Origin: Jeotgalibacillus sp. ET6
Lineage (GTDB): Bacteria > Bacillota > Bacilli > Bacillales > Jeotgalibacillaceae
DNA: 64,000 bases
Direction of reading: 5' to 3'
Assembly (NCBI RefSeq): GCF_029667115.1
Contig: NZ_JARUIU010000005.1
Location: forward strand, 91,377-155,376
A program made the position numbers and the translations under genes. The notes below the pieces were generated by a model, which saw only the letters and a program-made list of their open reading frames with translations, was not told the origin of the DNA and did no database searches. Positions 35,237 through 43,856 of the stretch are shown one piece after another. Each line of letters starts with the position of its first letter. Position 1 is the stretch's first letter.

Positions 35237-35554
35237 ATGGCCACGATGTCACTTTGCCCTAAATTCGAACAGGCCTTCCAGCTTCTTGGTAAAAGATGGA
35301 ATGGCGTTATTATTCGTGTGCTTGCAACCGGTCCTAAGCGTTTTTCACATATTGCAGAGCCGATCCCTCAAATTAGTAATAAGATTTTAACGGAGCGTTT
35401 AAAGGAGCTTGAGGAGCAGGGAATCATTGTTCGTGAAGTATTTCCTGAAACGCCTGTCCGCATAGAATATCGATTAACCGATAAAGGGGTCTCTCTCACA
35501 CCTATTTTGGATGAAGTTCAAAAATGGGCAGATCAGTGGATGGATTGTTCATAA
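35237..35554 (+). CDS. HxlR/MarR-type redox-sensing regulator (YodB/CatR-like)
   Basis: This 105-residue winged-helix protein closely resembles B. subtilis YodB: MSLCPKFEQAFQLLGKRWNG with a conserved N-terminal Cys7, FPETPVRIEYRLTDKG in the wing and a second Cys near the C terminus (WMDCS). YodB senses quinones and diamide through those cysteines and represses azoreductase and nitroreductase genes. The ATG at 35237 is 6 bases from GGAGGAG. Autoregulation through 35174-35192 is likely (inference). Confidence 0.85.
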   Translation: MATMSLCPKFEQAFQLLGKRWNGVIIRVLATGPKRFSHIAEPIPQISNKILTERLKELEEQGIIVREVFPETPVRIEYRLTDKGVSLTPILDEVQKWADQWMDCS

Positions 35555-35600
35555 GATTCATTTTTAAAAACCACGAAACAATATGCCACAAGAATTGATA

Positions 35601-35632
35601 AAAGGCCTGAGACATTTTGTCTCAGGCCTTTT
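35601..35632 (+). terminator. Terminator of the YodB-like gene
   Basis: AAAAGGCCTGAGACA and TGTCTCAGGCCTTTT form a near-perfect hairpin. Repeat B starts immediately after it. Confidence 0.85.
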
Positions 35633-36115
35633 GACCGGTTCACTTCGCTTCAGACAGATACTTTCCACATGGACGGCGCTGAACCTCCTCAGGCTTTGCC
35701 TTGCGGGGTCTCAGCTTGCCGTCATGTTCTGCAGGAGTCGCCACCTTCCGCTCCGTTCACCTACTGCTATTAATAAAAATATCCTCATTTTTTAAACTTT
35801 TTTGAGTTTCTCCCAGCCTCTTTTTGACCGTTACACTTCACTTCAGGCAGATGCTTCCCGCAGAAACGGAGCTGAGCTTTTCCAGAATCCTCTACTATAA
35901 TGACTCAAGCAACCGTCATCTCCTGCAGGAGTCGCCACCTTCCGCTCAGCTCATCTACTGCTATTAATAAAAATTTCCTCATTTACTAAACTTTTTTGAG
36001 TTTTGTCTTAGCCTCTTTTAGACCGGTTCTCAATGCCTCAGGCGAACGCATTTTCCATAGGTCACCCGCTGAACTTTAATGGATATTGTCCTTTCGGAGC
36101 CGATCGGCGGGGACG
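35633..36115. repeat. Dispersed repeat B, tandem run of two full copies and a decayed third
   Basis: Units begin at 35633, 35821 and about 36014, each introduced by GACCG(G)TT following a TCTCAGCCTCTTTT-like junction. The first two contain GCAGGAGTCGCCACCTTCCGCTC and CTACTGCTATTAATAAAAAT, then TTTTTTGAGTTT. The third is shorter and diverged. This run fills the 563-base gap between the YodB-like gene and the protease gene; no gene was seen in it. Confidence 0.85.
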
Positions 36116-36117
36116 GG

Positions 36118-37251
36118 TTAGTCAGATCGTGTATATTCTTTAATTTTTAATTGCCCATTTTCCTGTCCAATGAGAACGCGGTATGTATAGGTTTGATTGA
36201 CGGGTTCTCCTTCTTCAAGTTCCTCTGCTTCAATCACCGCTTTAACTTCTACATTTTCTGCCACCACGAGTGTTTCTGTTGCTTCAAGCGAAAGAGCAGC
36301 CGTATCCTGAAACATTTTTCTGAACGTTTCGTAATTATTTTCCTCTTTAAATTGAGAACCCATCATAGAATAAGCTGTAACGAAATCTCCAAATTGCAAG
36401 CTGCTGTAGAAATATTGGACCAGATAAATGGCTGCTTCCTCTTGAGAAGGCACGTACACATCTTCAGGCTGTTCAGCGTACTGTGGGAAGGCAGGAAGTG
36501 TCTCCAACGGCTTTTCAATCCATTCATCCACTTGATCAAGAATATCCAAAACCGGAATACTGTAGCCCAGCCCTTCCTGAGGCTCTTCAGCAGAGGTGAT
36601 GCCAATTACCTTGAGTGATTCTCCGTGAAGTAATGGTCCCCCGCTGTTTCCGGGTGAAATGGGAGCAGTAATTCGATCTACATTTTCATAAACAAATGGA
36701 TCAATCGTAAATGATTGATCTACCCCGTTGATTTCTCCCAGCATCACTGTATTTTGAAACCCCAGCGGACTGCCTAAAGCAAGTACCGGAGCTTCTAGTT
36801 CAGGCGGTTCTTCTTCAATTTCCAATGGCTCTTTCCCCGCCAGTTCCTCTACCCTGACTACTGCAATATCTTCTGATTCACTGATTCCAATTACTCTTCC
36901 GGTGTGGCGGTTTGCCTGAGCAGTTACCACGGTTACTTCCTGCGCGTTGGCAACCACATGAGCATTTGTTATAAAGTCTCCTCTTCGATTATATAAAAAA
37001 CCTGATCCAATTGACCCTATAGGCGTTTCAATTTGGATCACTTTGTTTTGCGCTTCAAAAATGGCTTCCGCCTTATTCTCGTTTAACTCATCAAGCAATT
37101 GTTCATATGCACCGGATTGTTCATCTATCAGGTATGATTTTTGTTCCGGTGCATGATCTTTCATGTAATCTCTGATCCATATTACAGAGAAGACTGTTGC
37201 TGTGAGCATGAAGAGTGATAAAAGTATAGAAGCAGCCCAGTTCATTCGCAT
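36118..37251 (-). CDS. Membrane-anchored trypsin-like serine protease (S1C/HtrA-like, no PDZ)
   Basis: The 377-residue protein has an N-terminal membrane anchor (~8-27) and an acidic linker. The trypsin-like domain has an apparently complete triad: H98 (TNAHVV), D128 (EDIAVV) and S203 (SPGNSGGP). Residues ~250-377 form an extra domain instead of the PDZ expected in HtrA. Activity would be outside the membrane. It begins 10 bases behind a membrane protein gene of the same orientation, likely its partner. GAGGG precedes the ATG. The substrate is unknown. Confidence 0.8.
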   Translation of the reverse strand: MRMNWAASILLSLFMLTATVFSVIWIRDYMKDHAPEQKSYLIDEQSGAYEQLLDELNENKAEAIFEAQNKVIQIETPIGSIGSGFLYNRRGDFITNAHVVANAQEVTVVTAQANRHTGRVIGISESEDIAVVRVEELAGKEPLEIEEEPPELEAPVLALGSPLGFQNTVMLGEINGVDQSFTIDPFVYENVDRITAPISPGNSGGPLLHGESLKVIGITSAEEPQEGLGYSIPVLDILDQVDEWIEKPLETLPAFPQYAEQPEDVYVPSQEEAAIYLVQYFYSSLQFGDFVTAYSMMGSQFKEENNYETFRKMFQDTAALSLEATETLVVAENVEVKAVIEAEELEEGEPVNQTYTYRVLIGQENGQLKIKEYTRSD

Positions 37252-37260
37252 TTTATCCCT

Positions 37261-38355
37261 CTATTCTACGTCCCAAGTAATGTTCATGATCTCTGCATTT
37301 AATTCTTCACCTTCAAGTTTAATGGAATCCTTAAACTCGCCCTCTTCATTGACCATGAGGTTCGACGGTGTGACAGAAACGGTGCTTTCCGTTACTAATT
37401 CATCCTTGGCATTAAAAACCCCCCAAGTGAGGCGTATATCTTTTATCTGCCGGGTTCCTCTATTCTCCACTTTTCCCATTAGTTCAATGGTTCCGGGCTC
37501 TGAAGTGATGACGTCCCATTCTTTTATGGACACAGATTCTGTCCGGTTAAAATGGTCTTCTCTTTCTGCTTCTTTCATCGCTTCCTGAAGCCGGTCATAT
37601 TCTTCTGTCTGATAAGCCAGCCTTGCTTCTTTGATTTCTGACTTAAATGTAAGCAGGTCCTCATGGTCGGAGGTGTACCCTAAACCAATTTCCACAATGT
37701 TCAGCGCTTCAGAAAAGCGGTAGGATTCCATTTTTTCACGGGCTTCTGCAATGGCTGCCTTAGAAATTTTTTCTTTAATCCGGCTTTTCACCTGAACAGC
37801 TGCGTCACTTTCCATATCAGATATCTCCAGCAGTTTCCCTGCCAATGCCTGCATAGAAAGTGGATGCTCAATATCGTTTTGAATACCGAGAACAACACTC
37901 TTATCTCTTAATTCAATCAATTTATCTTTATATAGGAAATACAATTCATTTTGACTGGCTTCCATCTTCTCAATCATTTTGTTCATTTCAATTTCAGCTT
38001 TTTCAATTTCTTCTTCATCAAGATGGCTTGAAAGACGTTCTACTCTCCTTTCAAATTCTTTTGCATCTTTTACCGCTTCGAGGCTGGCTTCAACCCCCTC
38101 AACTCCAGGTCTTGTTTCATATGCCTGCTGCAGCAATTCTTCTGCTTCATCCCATTTATGGTTAAACGCGTCGCTCTCACCTTGTGTTTTCCATTCAATT
38201 ACTTGAGAATTAAGCCATTTTTCGTAAAAGAAGAATGAAACAATTGTGATGCCGCATAAACTGAGAACAATTAAAAAGGCTTTAAAAGGCGCTTTACTCT
38301 TATTGTTTTTTACATTTTTATTTTGATCATTCCAGGCAGATCTGTCTTCGTTCAT
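37261..38355 (-). CDS. Single-pass membrane protein with helical repeat region and FxLYD-like C-terminal domain
   Basis: The 364-residue protein has a short cytoplasmic N terminus, one membrane helix (~24-46) and a long, charged helical region (~60-275) resembling TPR repeats or coiled coil. The C-terminal ~85-residue beta domain has GTIELMGKVENRGTRQIKDIRLTW, as in FxLYD-type domains. The bulk is extracytoplasmic. It is co-transcribed with the serine protease. I infer a sensor or scaffold for the protease; no known family is certain. Confidence 0.65.
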   Translation of the reverse strand: MNEDRSAWNDQNKNVKNNKSKAPFKAFLIVLSLCGITIVSFFFYEKWLNSQVIEWKTQGESDAFNHKWDEAEELLQQAYETRPGVEGVEASLEAVKDAKEFERRVERLSSHLDEEEIEKAEIEMNKMIEKMEASQNELYFLYKDKLIELRDKSVVLGIQNDIEHPLSMQALAGKLLEISDMESDAAVQVKSRIKEKISKAAIAEAREKMESYRFSEALNIVEIGLGYTSDHEDLLTFKSEIKEARLAYQTEEYDRLQEAMKEAEREDHFNRTESVSIKEWDVITSEPGTIELMGKVENRGTRQIKDIRLTWGVFNAKDELVTESTVSVTPSNLMVNEEGEFKDSIKLEGEELNAEIMNITWDVE

Positions 38356-38573
38356 TTCATAGCCCCCTACCTTTCACTTACCCTCTCTAAGGACCATTCA
38401 CTCTAGTGCCTTCCAAAAAACTGCAGACTTATACTAAGGACCGCGGTTTGATTGTCTCAAACTGCTGCCATTTCATTACAGCCTTTAAAAAGCCGAGTGC
38501 CCCTCTGCATCATGCAATTATTATTCGATGAAAATTAATATCTCAAATTCGAGAATTATTTATTCGAAATAGG

Positions 38574-38602
38574 TTGACAGTGTTATTATTACCCCCTATA
38601 AT
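38574..38602 (+). promoter_or_regulatory. Consensus sigma-A promoter of yceI
   Basis: TTGACA, 17-base spacer, TATAAT, a perfect consensus. It lies in the 300-base gap 38356-38655, which otherwise shows only the operator at 38622. Confidence 0.9.
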
Positions 38603-38621
38603 AAATTACAAATACTAACTA

Positions 38622-38638
38622 AGTTACTTATGGTAACT
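38622..38638. promoter_or_regulatory. Candidate redox-regulator operator in front of yceI
   Basis: AGTTAC-TTATG-GTAACT is a perfect inverted repeat about 13-30 bases downstream of the expected start site. A perfect promoter followed by such an operator suggests strong repression. The half-site is shared with 35174-35192 upstream of the YodB-like gene. Confidence 0.55.
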
Positions 38639-38655
38639 AAATAGGAGGAACTAAT

Positions 38656-39183
38656 ATGACAAAAAAATGGGTAGTAGACAGTGTGCATTCCGGAGTGGAT
38701 TTTTCAGTAAAGCATATGATGATTTCGCGCGTTAAAGGTTCTTTTCAGGACTTTTCTGCAGAGGTAGAAGCTGATGTAAATGATATGACAACAGCGTCAA
38801 TTAACTTCACAATTGATGTAAGCAGTATTGATACACGCAGCCAGGATCGCGATAATCACCTGCGTTCAGCTGATTTCTTTGATGTTGAAAAATATCCTTC
38901 CATTACCTTCAAATCAACAGATGTAAAAAAAATCGGTGATGATGAATATGAGCTGACTGGCGATGTTACGATCAAAGATGTAACCAAAAAAGAAACGTTT
39001 ACAGTTGAGTACGAAGGCGCCGGAAAAGATCCATGGGGCAACGAAAAAGTCGGCTTTTCTGTGAACGGAAAAATCAACCGTAAAGAATACGGCTTAACTT
39101 GGAACCAAACGCTTGAAACCGGCGGAGTACTTGTCGGTGAAGACATCAAAATCAACCTGCAAATCCAGGCACAGCAAGCATAA
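38656..39183 (+). CDS. yceI: YceI family protein
   Basis: The 175-residue lipocalin-like protein shows the YceI signatures WVVDSVHSGVDFSVKHMMISRVKGSF, RDNHLRSADFFDVEKYPSITF and INRKEYGLTWN. No signal peptide is present, so it is cytoplasmic here. YceI proteins bind polyisoprenoid-like ligands and are often induced by quinone, base or osmotic stress. AGGAGG precedes the ATG. It is monocistronic behind a very strong promoter. Confidence 0.92.
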   Translation: MTKKWVVDSVHSGVDFSVKHMMISRVKGSFQDFSAEVEADVNDMTTASINFTIDVSSIDTRSQDRDNHLRSADFFDVEKYPSITFKSTDVKKIGDDEYELTGDVTIKDVTKKETFTVEYEGAGKDPWGNEKVGFSVNGKINRKEYGLTWNQTLETGGVLVGEDIKINLQIQAQQA

Positions 39184-39196
39184 TAAATAAGAATCA

Positions 39197-39231
39197 GAAG
39201 GCTGGGACAAAATGGTCTCAGCCTCTTTTTT
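39197..39231 (+). terminator. Terminator of yceI
   Basis: AGAAGGCTGGGACAAAATGG with TCTCAGCCTCTTTTTT; a member of the recurrent hairpin family. Confidence 0.8.
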
Positions 39232-39379
39232 ATGGCAGGAGTGTGAAAAGAGCAAACAGAAAATACGGACTCAACAGACCCTAAGTTTTGATTTTTTAAA
39301 TCATCCTTTGTATAATTTTGTCTAAACTTCACAAAATAATAATGAACACATTCCCATAAAGAATGGAGAGGATATTATT

Positions 39380-39562
39380 ATGAAGAAGAAAGAAAATGAA
39401 GATCAACAATACAAGGAAGAATTTGCAGATGAAGTGATCAACAGTCAAATACAGGATATGTATGAGGATGGAACAGTCGACCGTAATGAACGTACCGCTA
39501 AAAAAACCGGTTCAGTAAAAGGCGATAAGAAAAACAGCGGTCCTAATTATCCTGCCACCTAA
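39380..39562 (+). CDS. Small hydrophilic protein, possibly DUF4025/YozQ-like
   Basis: The 60-residue acidic/basic protein has no Cys and no membrane helix. QIQDMYEDGTVD resembles the core of DUF4025 (YozQ) proteins. GGAGAGGA precedes the ATG. A strong terminator follows. The family assignment is tentative; the gene itself looks real from its ribosome site, isolation and terminator. Confidence 0.55.
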   Translation: MKKKENEDQQYKEEFADEVINSQIQDMYEDGTVDRNERTAKKTGSVKGDKKNSGPNYPAT

Positions 39563-39591
39563 AAACGTGATTCACTCGAATAACTGCAATT

Positions 39592-39631
39592 AAAAGCCAC
39601 CATGACCGGGATCCCGGTTATGGTGGCTTTT
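39592..39631. terminator. Bidirectional terminator
   Basis: AAAAGCCACCAT and ATGGTGGCTTTT enclose a second stem ACCGGGATCCCGGT. It serves the small gene at 39380 and the convergent amidinohydrolase. Confidence 0.9.
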
Positions 39632-39656
39632 CAATGACCTAAAAAATGCGACTGCT

Positions 39657-40511
39657 CTAAGCGCGTTTAATAGGAAGACTGCAGCAGCGGAATGACCCGC
39701 CTGATTTAATAATTTCTGAAATATCCAGTTCGATTACCTCGTATCCGGCATCGGTCAGCTTTTCATTGATTTCCTTATTAACCGGAAGACTTAATAGGGT
39801 TTTATTACCCAGTGATAAGACGTTAGGCCCCATCGTAAATTGTTCTTTATCATTAACCTCTATTAACGTATAGTGAGCCCTGAACTGCTCTAGTGTCTCC
39901 TGATCAAATGCAGGAGAATAGATTAATGCCTCAGTTGGCGACACAATATTAAATAAACAGTCTAAGTGCAGATATTGAGAATCAAATGGGACCGCAATCA
40001 CTTTGTGATCCGGCAGCTTACTCTGTAGCTCAGCTATGGCTTCGTTCGTCGTGCGTGAACTTACACCAATCCAAACGGTAGATCCGTCAACAATAACGTC
40101 CCCGCCTTCAATCGATGAATGAATCTTTTCATGCTTCATTCCCATTTCATTCAGCCAGTCCTCTAGGATTACTTCTTCACCAGTTCTTACATCTGTTCCC
40201 ATCGTTGAAATGAAAACAGTATCGTTAATGGTAAAACCTATATCCCGGGTAAATACCTGTTCAGGAAATGTATTGATCGGCGGCAGCTGAACGACATCGG
40301 CTCCATTGGTATGCAGTGCCTGAATAAAATTTCTGTGCTGTTCCATCGCTTTTTCTTGATTTATATTTTCATCCAGGAAATGCTTTTGAGTCTCGTTAAT
40401 TGCTTTTTCAATTTTCATAAAGGCAGGAGGACAAACTAACACTCTTTCTAGCCTGTCATATTCATTTTCACATGAAATTATACCGCTGCTTTCTTTTCTT
40501 TCCATCAACAT
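39657..40511 (-). CDS. Dimethylarginine dimethylaminohydrolase / amidinotransferase-fold hydrolase
   Basis: The 284-residue guanidino-group-modifying enzyme has FTRDIGF (~90), SIEGGDVIVDG (~135), HLDCLFN (~185) and the C-terminal catalytic Cys in GGSFRCCSLP (C276 by analogy). Family members hydrolyse methylarginines, arginine or related guanidines; B. subtilis YkgA is a likely relative. The ATG at 40511 is placed 7 bases after GGAGG; an upstream ATG (40532) has no such site. It is monocistronic. Confidence 0.82.
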   Translation of the reverse strand: MLMERKESSGIISCENEYDRLERVLVCPPAFMKIEKAINETQKHFLDENINQEKAMEQHRNFIQALHTNGADVVQLPPINTFPEQVFTRDIGFTINDTVFISTMGTDVRTGEEVILEDWLNEMGMKHEKIHSSIEGGDVIVDGSTVWIGVSSRTTNEAIAELQSKLPDHKVIAVPFDSQYLHLDCLFNIVSPTEALIYSPAFDQETLEQFRAHYTLIEVNDKEQFTMGPNVLSLGNKTLLSLPVNKEINEKLTDAGYEVIELDISEIIKSGGSFRCCSLPIKRA

Positions 40512-40818
40512 ATCTGGCCCTCCGTTATCCATTTCGGGTTAGTCAGCATAAACATTGTCTAAACCCTTTTGGGTATTATTCCTTTTTCAACTTAAGATTA
40601 AACGGATTTTAAGGATAAAATTTCACAGGCATCTTGTGCATAAGAGTTTATGTGCGTCGCTGGGGGTTTACGTGAATGTTTGTAAGGAGGATTACAGCTT
40701 TCCGATAACTAACAGTATATGATTGATTGAAAATGTGTGTGACGATTCACTGCTAGCTAGCGATTTAATAAAATTTTATAGAGCATCAAAATCACAGGAG
40801 CTCTATCTACTCAGAGAA

Positions 40819-40858
40819 AATGCCCTTCACGAGTAAGCTGAGAATCGTGAAGAGCATT
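40819..40858 (-). terminator. Terminator of metX
   Basis: AATGCTCTTCACGA and TCGTGAAGGGCATT pair around a 12-base loop, then TTCTCT on the minus strand. The rest of the 373-base gap 40512-40884 shows only AT-rich upstream sequence of the hydrolase gene. Confidence 0.7.
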
Positions 40859-40884
40859 GTTATGTCCTTATGGCTGAGATCGTA

Positions 40885-41982
40885 TCACGGTTCATTTGGA
40901 ATGTGGCCAGGTGCTCTTTCTGCCAGATGACCTCTTATGATTGGGCCCCATTTTTCATATTCCACTAAAAATCCGTCATGTCCAAAAGCGGTTTCTACCT
41001 CATGGAAAAACCCTTTGGAGGTAAATTGAATGAAAGAGTGGATCTCATCCGGCGGGTACAAAAGGTCACCTGTAAAACCGACACCGACGACTTCAGCCTG
41101 AATAAGATTGGCAGCCTTCTGGATGCCTCCCCTGCCTCGTCCTATGTCGTGTCCATTCATGGCATAAAGCAAGTACAGATAACTGTTCGGATCAAATCTC
41201 CTTGTAATTTTTTCTCCTTGATAACGAAGATAGGATTCGACCTGATAATAAGGGCGATCGTCTTCAGCCGGCTTTTCTTCTCTGGAAAAACGATTGGTAA
41301 AAAGGGAAGGGCTTCGATACGTAACAAGCCCTACCATACGGGCCACCTCAAAGCCTTTCACATCGCTTGCCTCTTCATAATTTCCGCTATTCCACCTCGG
41401 ATCCTGTTCAATCGCATGAATCCCGATCCGGTTAAAGGCGATGCCGTAGTCACTCAGGGCTGGAGTAGCCGCTAAAATAAACAGCTGATCCATAAAATCA
41501 GGATAAAGAATTCCCCATTCAAGGGCCTGCATGCCTCCAAGCGATCCTCCCACCACCGCTCTTAAATGAGAAACCCCCAGCTTTTCAAGCGCTTTGTACT
41601 GGGCGTGCACCATGTCTCTGACTGTGATAAATGGAAAAGATAACCGGTAAGGTTTGTTTTCAGCATCCTTGGAGGCAGGTCCTGATGAGCCGCTGCAGCC
41701 TCCCACTACATTAAAGGTAATAGCCTGATACTGCTGCAGGTCAACCGGTGAATCATACCCGACAAATCCTCTCCACCATCCTGGCTCTTCTTCTGTCCCA
41801 ACCGTCTGGTGGCTCCCCGTCAAAGCATGACAGATCAGAACTGCCGGCAGATCCGGATCCCCAACCCTTTCATAGCGCAGGGTGACATCTGGAAGAACTT
41901 TTCCAGATTCAAGGATCAGCGGGCCTATCTTCAGCGTGTTTTCCACCCGTTCGACTTTTTGTTTTATTCCATTGTCATTCAC
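40885..41982 (-). CDS. metX: Homoserine O-acetyltransferase
   Basis: The 365-residue alpha/beta hydrolase-fold enzyme has nucleophile S147 in VGGSLGGMQALEWG, an Asp in FTGDLLYPP and a His in FGHDGFL near the C terminus, as in MetX. It activates homoserine with acetyl-CoA (some MetX proteins use succinyl-CoA) for the sulfhydrylase MetY encoded just upstream. The GTG start at 41982 has a poor ribosome site 31 bases after the metY stop, so translational coupling is likely. It is controlled by the S-box at 43589-43701. Confidence 0.92.
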   Translation of the reverse strand: MNDNGIKQKVERVENTLKIGPLILESGKVLPDVTLRYERVGDPDLPAVLICHALTGSHQTVGTEEEPGWWRGFVGYDSPVDLQQYQAITFNVVGGCSGSSGPASKDAENKPYRLSFPFITVRDMVHAQYKALEKLGVSHLRAVVGGSLGGMQALEWGILYPDFMDQLFILAATPALSDYGIAFNRIGIHAIEQDPRWNSGNYEEASDVKGFEVARMVGLVTYRSPSLFTNRFSREEKPAEDDRPYYQVESYLRYQGEKITRRFDPNSYLYLLYAMNGHDIGRGRGGIQKAANLIQAEVVGVGFTGDLLYPPDEIHSFIQFTSKGFFHEVETAFGHDGFLVEYEKWGPIIRGHLAERAPGHIPNEP

Positions 41983-42013
41983 CGGGTATCAACTCATTTC
42001 AAATAGGTTTTGT

Positions 42014-43321
42014 TTACGGATGCAAAGAAACTTCTGCGGATAATTGAATCGCTTGCTCCAAATCAGCAATTAAATCATCTGCTGATTCAATCCCGACTGA
42101 CAAACGTATCTGCTCTTCTGACACTCCGCTTGCTTTCAGATCTTCTGGTGTTAACTGAGCATGAGTGGTGGATGCAGGGTGAATGATGAGCGACTTGGCA
42201 TCCCCGACGTTGGCTACATGCGACCATAATACGGTTTGATCGATCACTTTTCTACCCGCTTCTCTTCCCCCTTTAATGCCAAATACAATGATAGATCCTG
42301 GTCCCTTAGGAAGGTATCTGGACGCTAATTGGTAGGAAGGATGATCTTCAAGTCCAGGATAGGATACCCACTCCACTTGAGGATGTCCGCTTAAGTATTG
42401 GGCTACTTTTTTTGCGTTATCAATATGCCGGTCGATGCGCAAATGAAGAGTCTCAAGCCCTTGAAGCAGCAAAAAGGCATTTTGCGGACTTAAGCATGCA
42501 CCAATGTCTCTAAGAAGCTGTACACGAAGCTTTGCGATATATGCCGCTTCTTCCAAATCTGCAAATTTCAGTCCATTATAGCTTGGATCCGGTGTTGTGA
42601 AATCTGGAAATCGGCCGTTGGCAAAATCAAAACTGCCTCCGGAAACAACAACTCCGCCGATCGTGGTGCCGTGGCCCCCAATCCATTTTGTTGCAGAGTG
42701 AACGACTATATCAGCGCCATGCTCAAGTGGTTTATTTAAATAAGGTGTGGCAAATGTGCTGTCAACGATGAGAGGGACCCCTTCCTCATGAGCCACTTCA
42801 GCCACTTTTGCAATATCTAAAACATGAAGACTAGGATTTCCGATCACTTCTGCAAACACGGCTTTTGTTTTAGGGGTAATGGCGTGTCTAAAGTTTTCAG
42901 GGTCCTTAGGGTCTGCAAATTTAATCGTAATTCCATATTTCGGCAATGTGGAAGTAAATAAGTTGTAAGTTCCTCCGTATAAATCGGTCGCTGCAACTAC
43001 TTCATCCCCCGCACTGGCAACATTCAGGATGGCAAGGGTAATGGCCGCCATTCCAGAGGATACAGCGACAGCGCCAACTCCGCCTTCAAGAATCGCCATC
43101 CGCTCCTCAAAAGCAGCTACAGTAGGGTTCCCTATTCTGGTGTAAATATTGCCCGGCTCTTCAAGTGAAAATAATTTTTGCGCATGCTCAGCACTGTCAA
43201 ATACATATGAAGTGGTCTGGTAAATAGGGACTGCCCTGGATCCTGTAGCAGAATCAGGCGCGGCTGCACCATGCAAAAGCAGGGTTTCAATGCCGTATTG
43301 GGGATTTGAGTTTGTCATCAT
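42014..43321 (-). CDS. metY: O-acetylhomoserine sulfhydrylase (aminocarboxypropyltransferase)
   Basis: This 435-residue PLP enzyme of the Cys/Met metabolism family has the lysine motif [24 protein letters not shown] and [10 protein letters not shown]. It joins O-acetylhomoserine and sulfide to give homocysteine. The ATG at 43321 follows GGAGAG; a GTG at 43378 lacks a site. It is the first gene of metY-metX, about 230 bases downstream of the SAM riboswitch terminator, with a repeat element lying in between. Confidence 0.92.
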   Translation of the reverse strand: MMTNSNPQYGIETLLLHGAAAPDSATGSRAVPIYQTTSYVFDSAEHAQKLFSLEEPGNIYTRIGNPTVAAFEERMAILEGGVGAVAVSSGMAAITLAILNVASAGDEVVAATDLYGGTYNLFTSTLPKYGITIKFADPKDPENFRHAITPKTKAVFAEVIGNPSLHVLDIAKVAEVAHEEGVPLIVDSTFATPYLNKPLEHGADIVVHSATKWIGGHGTTIGGVVVSGGSFDFANGRFPDFTTPDPSYNGLKFADLEEAAYIAKLRVQLLRDIGACLSPQNAFLLLQGLETLHLRIDRHIDNAKKVAQYLSGHPQVEWVSYPGLEDHPSYQLASRYLPKGPGSIIVFGIKGGREAGRKVIDQTVLWSHVANVGDAKSLIIHPASTTHAQLTPEDLKASGVSEEQIRLSVGIESADDLIADLEQAIQLSAEVSLHP

Positions 43322-43377
43322 GAATCTCTCCATTCCATTTTTAGAATTAGCTGAATAGCTTTCATTTGCTTTCTTCA

Positions 43378-43548
43378 CCGCGCCTTAAACTTGTCGGGCC
43401 TGGACGAGCGCTTTGCACTTTTCTTGATCCAGTTCCAAGCGCTAGGCCCTCGAGGTTTTAAGTCACGGTGCAAATCCACCAAAAACCAGGTGGATTGTGC
43501 TCCGCGCCTTAAACTTGTCGGGCCTGGGCGAGCGCTTTGCACTTTTCT
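43378..43548. repeat. Repeat C pair inside the metYX leader
   Basis: A 46-base sequence beginning CGCGCCTTAAACTTGTCGGG and ending GCTTTGCACTTTTCT occurs twice (43378-43423 and 43502-43547) in the same orientation, differing at one base. Between them lie AAGCGCTAGGCCCTCGAGG and TCCACC...GGTGGA stems. The block separates the riboswitch terminator from metY. Confidence 0.8.
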
Positions 43549-43551
43549 AAT

Positions 43552-43583
43552 AAAAAAACCCCCTTCATAAGAAGAGGGTTTTG
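43552..43583 (-). terminator. SAM-riboswitch terminator of metYX
   Basis: AAAACCCTCTTCTTATG and AAGGGGGTTTTTTT on the minus strand; it follows the aptamer directly. Confidence 0.9.
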
Positions 43584-43588
43584 TCCTC

Positions 43589-43701
43589 CTCTTATCTTTC
43601 AGATTAAAATCAATCTGTAGGAATTAGCACCTTTCCGAAAAGAATATTCGTTGGTTGCCGGGCATCGCAGGGCCTAGTCCCTCCGCCACTCTGGATAAGA
43701 G
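43589..43701 (-). ncRNA. SAM-I riboswitch (S-box) of metYX
   Basis: Minus strand: CTCTTATCCAGAG, GGCGGAGGGACTAGGCCCTGCGATGCCCGGCAACC split over P1-P2, GGTGCTAATTCC and closing GATAAGAG. All match the S-box consensus. High SAM should cause termination. Confidence 0.95.
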
Positions 43702-43738
43702 TATATTAAGTTAGGTGGTTACGAATCTCTTGTTGTGG

Positions 43739-43768
43739 ATTATAGAACAAACTCTACCTGAAAGTCAA
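43739..43768 (-). promoter_or_regulatory. Sigma-A promoter of the metYX leader
   Basis: Minus strand TTGACT, 18-base spacer, TATAAT; it starts the S-box transcript about 30 bases upstream of the aptamer. The remainder of the gap to 43857 shows nothing else. Confidence 0.75.
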
Positions 43769-43856
43769 CCTTTTTTCAGAACATTTAGTCTATACAACTA
43801 TTCAGTGTATTTCTGTATTGCTGCTTTATGTGATGGATCAGGATTTATCCTGGGCT

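Noticed and set aside
42014..43378. Longer start for metY (GTG at 43378)
   Set aside because: No ribosome site; it lies at the edge of repeat C, and the MetY domain begins after the ATG at 43321.
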